NCBI GenBank assembly: GCA_907163375.1
Contig: CAJQUW010003455.1
Location: 124,001-188,000 of the forward strand
DNA length: 64,000 nt
Source of the DNA: Prostheceraeus crozeri
Lineage: Eukaryota > Platyhelminthes > Polycladida > Euryleptidae
Reading direction: 5' to 3'
Shown here piece after piece: positions 36,901 to 45,524 of the stretch. The position numbers and the translations under genes are program-made. The notes under the pieces were generated by a model. That model worked only from the letters and a program-made list of their open reading frames with translations. It did no database searches and was not told the DNA's origin. Position 1 is the first letter of the stretch; each line of letters begins with the position of its first letter.

Positions 36901-39401
36901 AGTAAAATGTCTTGAGTTTAATAGTCTCGTGTGCAAGCATGCCGGCACGGGGTGGGCAGGGTGGGCAAAGCCCATGCTGCCCTTTTCACAGGGTGGGCAG
37001 GGTGGGCAATGCTGCCTTTTTTTACAGGAGGGGCAAATTGCCTATATTACGCTCGTATTGCCCTTTTTTCAAGTACGCTGTAATTGACTTCAATTAGGAT
37101 GTTTACTTTAGACAGGATGGACAAGTTAATATGTGTCGCCTTTTGGTTGACAGAGTGGGCAAGTTGATCAACATGACTGCCGTTTTGTAGGGTGAGCAAA
37201 TTGATCTATTTTGCCTTTTTACATGGTCGGCATAAGTTATTAATGTACATGTTGCCTTTTTTACGAGTACAAGGTGGGCACGTGTTTCTATGTTGCCTTT
37301 TTGCGCGGCGGCCAAGTTATTCTACTGTGTCTTGGATTTTGACAGGTGCAATTTGCCATTGTGCAATTTATAGAGGATGGGCAAATAGAAACAATGCTGA
37401 CTTTTCACAAGGCGTGGGAAAGTCTGCGGTCACATTTACAAAATAGGTAATATCATACAGTTGGGAGACTCGCGAAAAGTCGAAAGGAATAGTGAATCAA
37501 TTGAGGGACACTTATTTAATCGCTAGCATTAAGTGCTCATACGACGTGATCTGTATAATGGAGAATATTTCCAGGACTACTCAAAGATCTGATGTTAGTG
37601 CTCAAGAAGCGAATTTCGTCATCAACCTTGCGAAGCAACGAGTGCTGCAATGACGAAACTAGTAAGATATGGAGTCATGCAGAAAAGCTACAAGCAGAAT
37701 TAGGGGACGAAATGACAGATACCATCATGGAGAGAAAGGAAAAGAGAAAAACAAAACTGCCAGAAATATTGTCCGAAATGACAGACCTGTCTGATATTGA
37801 TACACCGGATACAACGTTCCAATCTTTTTCCCAGAAATATTTTGATTTGATCAATTTGATCGACGGAGCAATGCAGAGAAGATTCTCCCAAAATAATTTG
37901 AAAATATTAGAAGATATTGAAATAGCCCTGATAGACTCTGTAAATGGCAAGCTCGAGAAGGAATCATTTGACAAAATATTTCCAATTGTGTCCAGAGTAA
38001 TGAAGCTTCAACAATCTCGCAAAGCAGAATTTAAAGAAGAACTAAAGGGCTTGCCAGTCCTCCTCAAAATGAGAAATGAACAGATCAAACCAAGAATAAA
38101 GACGGTTACAAAGATATCAACAATTTGTGATATATTTACCGCAATGCCAATGACGAAAAAAGCTTGCAAAATTACCCACGACTGCTGAAATATTATTGCA
38201 CAGTACCCATGAGCTCAGCGACAGCGGAAAGAAGTTTCAGCGCAATGCGACGCCTGAAAACATCGACCAGAGCCAAGACTGGACCAAACCACCTCAACAA
38301 TATCTTGTTTGCAGTATTGCATAAGGATTACACGGACGATGTTAATATCCACACCGTTGCTGATGAATTCATCAAATTCAATGAAAAGAGACTCTCATAT
38401 TTTGTACATTTCTGATCTGGCTCTTGTTTTTCTTGTTTATATCATTAGAGTTATCACAGAGGTTTAGATTATATTGTTTGATATTTTGTGCATAAATAGA
38501 TCATAATGATTTGATCAAATATTTTATTTTTGAATATTTTCCGTATCAAAGCTGGATACCGGTGTCGTGAATAATAATAACCTTACAGTTAAGTACACAT
38601 TAAGAATATCAAGTTTAAGTCACTGTACGTAAAAGTGTATATAGAACCTACAATACATGATTCGATTTCGGTTATATCACATTGTCATATTTTTAACTTC
38701 TCCTTATTCTATAAGCCTCATATTTTCACACGTTACTTCATCGGAATAGAACCTACTTATAATATTGTTAAATCATGGCATTATGTTTATGCATTTGTTA
38801 AAAGAAACCTCTATATAAGATCATTTGAACTCCGTATTCATTTAAGCAGAAGAAAAGTAATTCAAAAATCACATATAAAGTCAAAATTTTCAAATAAAAG
38901 TTCCCATACTTGAGATACAAATAAAGGTGCCGATACCGATGCGAACATGCAATACTATGGACTACGGAACTATTCCTACCGCAGCTAATTGTTATTGAAA
39001 AAACGATGATTATCATGCTCCGATGTAATGAAATCAAGCTCGATCCACATCGTTCTACACCACGCCTAGTATGGAAATCCGCGCGATTCGCGCGGCAGGG
39101 AAACTAGTAAGTGCTTCTGGTCTATGATTATATAATTTAAATAAATAAAGGCGTATAAAATAGTCCAATTTCTTGCATATAGGTGTGCATATGCAAAATG
39201 CCTTTTTTTATCCTTGCCCATGCTGCCCCTTTTACGTGCCGGCATGCTTGCTCGTGTGCATTGTTATACCAGATTTTCTCATTTTTTTCAGGTTCATTAT
39301 CAAATGTATGGCAGTGTTATGATTGGGGTGCCGTGAAAGCCAGTTTAGGACAGGCTGGTAGAGACTGCAAAAGACGCCGACTAAGTGGTGATAACGAATA
39401 A
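30997..39401 (+). CDS. BEN-domain protein gene, six visible exons
   Basis: The exons are 30997-31108 (5' side cut by the foldback element), 31218-31282, 31424-31457, 32956-33074, 33489-33675 and 39292-39401. Each junction has AG and GT borders and successive phases agree (1, 0, 1, 0, 1). The product starts with a Ser/Asp-rich segment (AHSDSESSDELNN), then a helical region (LKKHTRLLKRLAANKK). The BEN domain follows: LLDYEGKPFSTKELPHTTPA, RFAIALLKRL, then VWQCYDWGAVKASLGQAGRD and CKRRRL near the C-terminus, the classical BEN ending. The frame is open throughout although the last intron carries 5 kb of transposons. Such proteins bind DNA in the nucleus. The true start is not seen. It may be a host gene or the second gene of a CACTA copy ending at 39757. 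Confidence 0.75.
31458..32955. other. intron of the BEN gene
   Basis: Between donor G|GTAAGT (31458) and acceptor TTTTCAG (ending 32955). I see no nested gene. TAGGCCTA occurs at about 32103, 32661 and 32683. Confidence 0.6.
33234..33271. repeat. perfect 38-bp palindrome
   Basis: ATCGATTAGTTCAGCTATT is followed directly by its exact reverse complement, with no spacer. It lies in the intron between BEN exons four and five. Confidence 0.95.
33753..36460 (-). mobile_element. piggyBac transposon, 2.7 kb, TTAA target site
   Basis: The termini are CCCGTTCAACTCG and its reverse complement, flanked by TTAA at 33749-33752 and 36461-36464. This is the defining piggyBac target duplication. Just inside are palindromic subterminal blocks of the form ATGTCGAGCG-CTCGACAT at 33767-33787, 36349-36369 and 36393-36413. 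The transposase reads on the minus strand. The element lies 74 bp after the donor of BEN exon five, in the intron. Confidence 0.95.
34173..35941 (-). pseudogene. piggyBac transposase with two in-frame stops
   Basis: From 35941 an acidic N-terminus (ESESESSSSDDDDSD) leads to an in-frame TGA at about 35471. It continues as MGIVRKPTFQSYWS with RDRFLQLLRYIRF, then SVDETLLLFRGR, RYGVTTYALCES, VVTDNFFTSENLASYL and KYNAKMGGVDRTD. These are the conserved blocks carrying the catalytic aspartates. A second stop (TAG) lies at 34616. Beyond it the frame continues (SLNWMTKYGLHL) to 34456. A cysteine-rich C-terminal domain (CRLCHRNG, NCPGNPGLCIDPC) lies at 34390-34173, probably a separate exon because AG/GT borders occur near 34391 and 34447. 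The enzyme would cut at TTAA sites. This copy is inactive. Confidence 0.85.
36946..37430. repeat. degenerate subterminal array of GGGTGGGCAA...TTGCCTTTTT units
   Basis: About eight imperfect units of roughly 55-65 bp each contain a GGTGGGCAAGTTGAT-like half and a TTGCCTTTTTAC-like half. They begin right after the left terminus of the hAT. A short counterpart (CATGCTGCCCCTTTTACG) is present at the right end. Such arrays commonly serve as transposase binding sites. Confidence 0.75.
37570..38415 (+). pseudogene. hAT transposase C-terminal fragment (ZMYM1/TTF-type), frameshifted
   Basis: The frame 37592-38188 carries a helical region (FQSFSQKYFDLINLIDGAM, RRFSQNNLKILEDIE). A one-base shift near 38165 brings in LLKYYCTVPMSSATAERSF, then SAMRRLKTSTRAKTGPNHLN. 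This is the hAT dimerisation domain with its A-T/S-A-E-R-S-F-S motif, and it ends at a stop near 38415. The catalytic part and zinc finger are missing, so the element is non-autonomous. Confidence 0.85.
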
Positions 39402-39582
39402 TGTAATTTTTGATAATATATTTAGTATACAATTGGTTTTTCTTCATTATTTTTGGGTCCTTCAATAAGATGTATACGAAGTGTAATAATAATATCGTAA
39501 TTATGGGTACCGGTGTACTCAGTAGGGTTAGTACAAACCGAGCTACGATTCGAGCGTTAACAGAAAAAATCTTGTTCATCCT

Positions 39583-39757
39583 TACCAAGATCTTGGTGAA
39601 TGCTTGACGCGTCTTGGTAAGATCTTGGTGAATGCTTGGCGCTTCTTGGTAAGATCTTGGTTGATAGAACCAAGATCTTACTAAGATTTTGTGTGTTCTT
39701 GGCATGATCTTGGTGACCAAGATCTTGCCAAGATTAGACCAAGACTGTCGACTAGTG
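39583..39757 (-). mobile_element. right terminus of a second CACTA element
   Basis: The block ends GTCGACTAGTG, the same last 11 bases as the CACTA element ending at 22962. It is preceded by tandem copies of CTTGGTAAGATCTTGGTGAA and inverted CCAAGATCTTG words. These are subterminal repeats like those of the first copy but longer. No matching left CACTA end was found in the window, so the element is truncated or its left end is too decayed. The BEN gene ends 182 bp before this block. Confidence 0.7.
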
Positions 39758-40042
39758 AACATCTGATTTTGCTCCTGGACAAAATTGGGACAGGAACATC
39801 GACGACTTTTCGGATGCTGTGTTCACTCCAATTGACAAGCCACATACGTAATCGAAAAATCACCAGACATCCAAATCATGCTGCTCGTTCAGCTAGAAGC
39901 AAGCCGATCAGTGTCGACGAAATGAAACTTTTCTTCGGACTGCGTGGGGCGATGGAGATGCAGTTGTTTTGATTTTTACATTAAGTGTTCAGGATGTCAG
40001 GGTGGGCAGACTATCTCATCGAGGGCGTCAGTGTTGAAAGGG
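39758..40042 (+). pseudogene. piggyBac N-terminal fragment and right terminus
   Basis: Translation shows WDRNIDDFSDAVFTPIDKP and, after a stop or shift, SKPISVDEMKLFFGLRGAM, matching the start of the piggyBac transposase fold. The DNA then ends GTCAGTGTTGAAAGGG followed by TTAA (40043-40046), a typical piggyBac right end. It is a different family from the element at 33753 (CCCTTTCAACACTGAC against CCCGTTCAACTCG). Internal sequence is deleted, and the left end is not found next to it. Confidence 0.6.
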
Positions 40043-40046
40043 TTAA

Positions 40047-41013
40047 ATAAATCGTTGATAACTTAATGTAAAAAATGTATTATTCCATGTTGAAAGGAAG
40101 AACATTCCACAGCAATCACATGTTGCCTACATCAATTGTTTCATCGGCGTATATAGGAACAAAATACAAGCATATTGTTATAAAAAGAAGGTAAAGGAAA
40201 TTTTTCTAGTTATCTGAGATACACTAATTAAAATAGTTCCGTTTCTTATGTTGTATTTTCCTTCGAACAAGGTTGGGCAAAAGCTTGGTTTGTGTTTGAC
40301 CCCAAATTTTACACAAACATGGGCTAAAAATCCAAGTCCCAAACCCAGCGTTTTTAAGTCCAAGTTTTGTGCTCCTTGCGGCTTTAAAGTAGACATTGAT
40401 AATAACTCTCGCCTAATTGCACTTTAGCAACCTAAAAGAAGGACTATGAGGCTTCATAACCCGATTTTTATATCCATTATTTTAAGGCTATCTCAATGCA
40501 TGTTTGCATCCACGTAAGGGCCTACTCACGTCGATACACTGAAGCTGTTAGATTCCTACATACATTAGATAGCAAAGACATAATTTGATTTAGAGGCATT
40601 GATTTCTTTCTTCTAAAAGGCTGACGGTATAATTTTCAAATTTCATCAAAAGTTGGTCAAAAGCATATCAAGAAATTATACTCAAACCTTCAAAACTTGG
40701 GACAGTTTGCTTTCGCAACCAAAGCTTTTGGAACATCGGTACAAGGTCACCCACGACCAATGTTAAAGTCCAACATTGCTTCGAACGTCACAGAATCTAC
40801 GACGCAAGAATTGAAACATAATCACCTGACTTCTTTGTAGCAGTAGCTGGTACGAAATGAAATACAACGATGATGTAGAGTTGTGATACAAACGTTTATG
40901 CCTGCACAAATGCTAGCTTTAATGCACATGTCTATGTAGTTAAGAAAATCATTACATTGAACTTCTTATGAAATGAAAATACAGAAATGCTTTACTTCCA
41001 CTGATATTTTCAG
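40047..41013. other. noncoding, upstream of an exon
   Basis: No supported coding sequence or element ends. It finishes with the acceptor ATATTTTCAG before 41014. Confidence 0.5.
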
Positions 41014-43957
41014 GAAATCATCCGAACTGTCAAGCCCGCCGAAAATGAGAAAGAGAGGAAGAGCGACGCAAATGCTTATTATGCACCCAATTTTGCGAAA
41101 ATGTTTCACCTCCATTACCTCAGCATTTTGCCTTTATGGACTTGTATAAAACTATCACAAGATCAAGAACGTTTGTCAAATGATTCAGTAGAATCCTGGT
41201 CCAATATATTGAAAACTCATATCCTCAACGGGAAGCTGGCCACCTCACTTGGAGATTTCGAGAGGAAAAGACATCCCGCAGTTCTCACGTGTGTGAAGTT
41301 AGCACCGCCATCTTGAAAATGGAATGTGCCACTCAAATAAACCTAACAGATCCATGCATTTGGTGTGTTCCAGCATGTGCCACCCATTATTTTTAAAGAA
41401 TTCCTCCTAGTTTAGGAGAAATCGCTGGTTGAAAGTTCGACATGGCGGTGATGTGAAGTTAGCACCGCCACTAAATTTTTTTTCCAAAATACACAATCAA
41501 AACATACGAAACACGCACAACAGATAGAAGACCATCAAAAACATTGTGCCAGCAAGTTTCAGCACCTAACTCCCCGTACTTCCGGAGAAATCAGTCCCCG
41601 AAACCACAAAATGGCGGTGATGTGAAGTTAGCACCGCCACTGAAGTCTTTTTTTAAAATACGCAAATAAAACACGCGAGACAAGTACAACTGAGAGATGA
41701 TCATCAAAAACATTGTGCCAGCAAGTTTCTTCTCCTAAGACGCCGTACTTGTGGAGATATTACCCCCCGAAAGCTCAATGCGCTGGCGGTGATGTGAAGT
41801 TGGCACCGCCATCTTGAAAAATGCATGTGCCAGTCAAACCAACGATCAGAATCGATCTAGATGGAGTGTGCCAGCATGTGCCACTCATTTCTTTCGGCGA
41901 AAATCCCACCAGATCCGGTGGAAAACCAACCCGAAAGCTCAATGGCGGTGATGTGAAGTTGGCACCGCCATCTTGAAAAATGCATGTGCCAGTCAAACCA
42001 ACGATCAAAATCAATCTAGATGGAGTGTGCCAGCATGTGCCACTCACTATTTTGAAAGATTGAGAGAAAAGATAAAATTTTTCCAGACAATTAATTGTGT
42101 TATACAAACCAGCCCTTCGACTGATGTTTTTCAAAACCTCGATGGGCATCCATCCCCAAGAATACTGGGATTTCCTCAATTTTATAAGAATCTGTTTCCA
42201 CTGTAGGTTAGAACCTACTCTATGGTTTGAACGATGTAGTTTGATAATTCTTTTCCAAAAATATTGCGCACTTTGGAAAGCATAAAGCAAGTATATTAGG
42301 ATATCCCATATATCCCTACTCGATGTTCGAAAGCACCACAAAATCAATTGAGCATCATGCTTCTTCGATGAAGCAGTCTGACAACGCTGGAAATATGCCC
42401 TTCGATCTCCTAATGCTATTGTTTCAATTGTTCATCAAGATCATCAAATGTGATAAAGATGTACGCACATCATGACACTAATAATGATGATTGTAGATAT
42501 TGCCAACATTGTTTTCTATCAATGTTTCAATTGACTTCAAGAATTTCTGATTCACTGGATGTGCAAGCATACTCAAAATTGAAGGGATATTGAGACTCAT
42601 ATACTTCATATGATTTAGCTGGAAGTCACAAAATCTATTCCTAGGGTATTTTCATTATTTCATAAACACATTTATTTAATCATTCTTGTTTCAAGTTGTA
42701 CAGGCTGTAATTAATCGCATGCCGTGAATATATTATCCACGGCAAACAAATGAAAATGTTTATCGATATATTGATCATATGGTAACCGAAATCTGACCAA
42801 TCATGGGACGTCGTTAGTCCTAAAATGAAAAATTCAAACCATTACCAATAGCTTTGCCGTTGGAAGTCGCAAACTGTCCTTCATGCGGGGTAACATAAAC
42901 AAATTGCATGCTATTCATAAATGGCCTTTAATAAGAAAGTAAGTCTTCCTAGCTATGTCGTCTTACAGAGTTTTGAACAAACTAACAGCTTCAGCTTTCT
43001 GTTAACAGTTCAGGCACATGACGGTATTCACCTGTCCAGATATTCGTATTCGCATTGACATCTGTATAGCCAGTAAGCAAACGGTTTAATGTTCTAGAGG
43101 AAAATTTTACAATACCTCCATTGAGTGGTCCCAATTTTGGAAAAACATTCAGTGGCGATGCCAACTTCACATCACCGCCATTGAGCTTTCGGGTTGGTTT
43201 TCCACCGACTGAGGTGGGATTTTTCTGAAATAATGCTGGCACACTCCATCTCGGTTTGACTGACACATGCATTTTTCAAGATGGCGGTGCCAACTTCACA
43301 TCACCGCAAAATAGTGATTTCGGTGATTGCAGCACGGTCATTTTGGTTTCACCAAGCACGGCGTCTTGGGAGAAGAAACTTGATGGCACAATGTTTTTGA
43401 TGATCATCTCTCAGTTGTACTTGTCTCGCGTGTTTTATTTGCGTATTTTAAAAAAAGACTTCAGTGGCGGTGCTAACTTCACATCACCGCCATTTTGTGG
43501 TTTCGGGGACTGATTTCTCCGGAAGTACGGGGAGTTAGGTGCTGAAACTTGCTGGCACAATGTTTTTGATGGTCTTCTATCTGTTGTGCGTGTTTCGTAT
43601 GTTTTGATTGTGTATTTTGGAAAAAAAATTTTAGTAGCGGTGTAGTAGCGGTGTAGTACTTCACATCACCGCCATGTCGAACTTTCAACCAGCGATTTCT
43701 CCTAAACTAGGAGGAATTCTTTAAAAATAATGGGTGGCACATACTGGCACACACCAAATGCATGGATCTGTTAGGTTTAATTGAGTGGCACATTCCATTT
43801 TCAAGATGGCGGTGCTGAGTTGCGGTGCTAACTTCACACACGTGCAGTTCTCGGACGTTTGAAGTATAACCTATCATTATTGGAATCTGATGTCAGGACC
43901 GATTTTGAAAGAGCAAGTTTTTTATGGATCCATCTATCCCCTGTTTCGTTGTTATAA
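41014..43957 (+). CDS. last exon of an unrecognised gene, split by a foldback insertion
   Basis: After ATATTTTCAG the frame starts EIIRTVKPAENEK (phase 0). It includes YYAPNFAKMFHLHYLSILPL and RLSNDSVESWSNILK and reaches HPAVL at 41286. The insertion 41287-43843 then intervenes. With the insertion and one 9-bp duplicate set aside, the same frame continues (GRLKYNLSLL, SDVRTDFERA) to a TAA at 43955-43957. The LSN-x-x-VE-x-W-x-x-x-LK pattern recalls the N-x-V-E-x-x-x-x-x-x-K segment of several transposase-derived proteins, but I cannot name the family. Upstream exons are not identified. Read through the insertion, the protein would stop at 41316. Confidence 0.6.
41287..43843. mobile_element. 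2.56-kb foldback element, 9-bp target duplication (MULE-like)
   Basis: It begins ACGTGTGTGAAGTTAGC and ends with the reverse complement. GCAGTTCTC is duplicated on both sides (41278-41286, 43844-43852). A 9-bp duplication fits Mutator-like or foldback elements. Each arm (41287-42058, 43125-43843) is built of about five modules of roughly 150-170 bp. Each module starts with the small hairpin GGCGGTG-ATGTGAAGTTAG-CACCGCC, then a family-specific stretch (ATCTTGAAAAATGCATGTGC, AACATTGTGCCAGCAAG). The centre (42059-43124) is unique and holds no domain I recognise, although 42097-42285 (plus) is an open frame. It interrupts an exon. Confidence 0.9.
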
Positions 43958-44519
43958 ATGATTAGTGAATAATTCTACAGGAGCTTGAATATTCATCTAA
44001 ACAACATGTGGGCTACTCAATTGATAAGTTAATGTACGAGGTGTGCCCAATAAGTCTTTAGACTCGAAATGAAAAACCGCTTAAAATTATTCCAAACTTT
44101 TATGCTACTGACATATGATCATGTAAGTAACACAAAAAACTTTGTTTGAATATTTCAAATAATGAAATAATTCACAAGGCATAAGAAAGCTTTGTTCTCG
44201 CTTCGTTCCGAAGCTCCTTGCCGCAGAGACTCGTCAAGCGAGATTCGAATGTGTTCAACAGAACCTTGACCTGTTTGCGGAACACGGAGACGATTTTCTC
44301 AGTAACATTGTAACCGAAGATGAGACGCCATTGAGTCTCTATATTCCGGAAACAAAAAGACAGTCGGCTGAATGGGTATTCCCCAACGAGAAGCCACGTT
44401 TGAAGTTGAGAAGTGGGACGTCACACAGGAAATGCTTGATGCTGACAATCGTTTGGGACAAAAAGGAGCCCATCGAAGTCAAAGTGTTTAAATATGTTAA
44501 GTGTGCAATCAACTCATTG

Positions 44520-45218
44520 CTCTAATGTATTTTTTTGGCGACATGTCCGCCATCTTTTTTCGCCAAGATGATTTTCAGAAATTCACATTTACCAATTTCA
44601 AAAAGTTACTGTGGCTAAACTTTTTGGCAATAACTCAATCTTCCAATTGTTTCCTTCCCAAAATTCATCAGGCTTCTCATATTTCATGCCAATTTTGCTG
44701 ATGGACGTGTCATTTCTGAATGGTATGGTTTTACAGATGAAACAGTGGAGAAATTGCTTCATTTTCCGCCTAGATATTGTTTATCTACATATTTAAGATT
44801 GCATCTAGTACAAATATTTCCTGGAAAGAGAAGAAAGAAATCCTTACTTGCTTTTTTAGTAACATTTTTTGCCTATGATGGATATGCTACGTTTCCCATC
44901 ACAGTGAAGGTCAACTCTGCGTGGTTGAAGCACGTAACCCTTGTGTGTGTCCTAAAACAACGCAGCATGCCCTTAATTTAGCGATGTCTTAAGTCACTGT
45001 GCCCAGAGTAACCAGCTGTTGGAAATTCCACCGTCATCATGAGAAGTGAACGAGATGCTCCCACACAAATAACTCGACGTTTACGCTTGTGACGTCTTAC
45101 TGAATCGTTGTCTGACTGTTGTTATTAAAGAGTATAGCAGACAGCAACAGACAATGACTCAGTGAGACTGTGTGAACAACAGGCTGAATGGCGCATGGTG
45201 TTATAAATTTTGCTGTGG
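44520..45218. other. left interior of the hAT-like insertion
   Basis: Short open frames (44501-44701, 44611-44796, 44745-44981) overlap in different frames and show no domains. I see no supported gene. Confidence 0.4.
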
Positions 45219-45309
45219 AAGAATCATTCTTTGAAATAACGGATCCTTATTCATTGCAATAATTTCTAGGGAGTCCGCAAAACAGATGTTCGTTTTTTTC
45301 GATCGTTTA

Positions 45310-45360
45310 TTGTCGAGATCTTTCGACCGTTCTACACGATCATCGTCAGGAAAGTGACAA
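45310..45360 (-). ncRNA. hammerhead-like motif, main-copy 3' end
   Basis: Minus strand: TTGTC, then ACTTTC, CTGACGA, a 5-bp stem II (GATCG with CGGTC), GAAA, GATCTC, GACAA. The core elements and stem II are well formed. The possible stem I (TTGTC with GACAA) is separated from CTGACGA by six bases, which is unusual, so ribozyme activity is uncertain. Confidence 0.45.
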
Positions 45361-45524
45361 GAAGCAACTTACATGAGAACTGTTAACCAAGTTCTAACAG
45401 CTTGAAACACAGATTAAAGACACAAAGAAAAAACTAACTCTGAAGTCACAAAATAAAAGATAAGGTATGCTACTGTACACAATTAATAAGTAAGACGCTA
45501 AAACCAGAAATCAAAAAAAGAGAG

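Larger units (their letters stand above)
36934..39250 (+). mobile_element. hAT transposon, 2.3 kb, 8-bp target duplication
   Basis: The terminal repeats are CAAGCATGCCGGCACG and its exact reverse complement. The target duplication CTCGTGTG lies at 36926-36933 and 39251-39258. Eight bases is the hallmark of hAT. Inside the left end are many copies of a GGGTGGGCAA/TTGCC module. A decayed hAT transposase C-terminus follows at 37570-38415. The element sits in the last intron of the BEN gene, 33 bp before the last exon. Confidence 0.92.

Noticed and set aside
41775..42347. 190-residue minus-strand open frame
   Set aside because: It spans the repeated modules of a foldback element, and the repeated residues (GTCWHTPSR) only mirror the DNA repeats.
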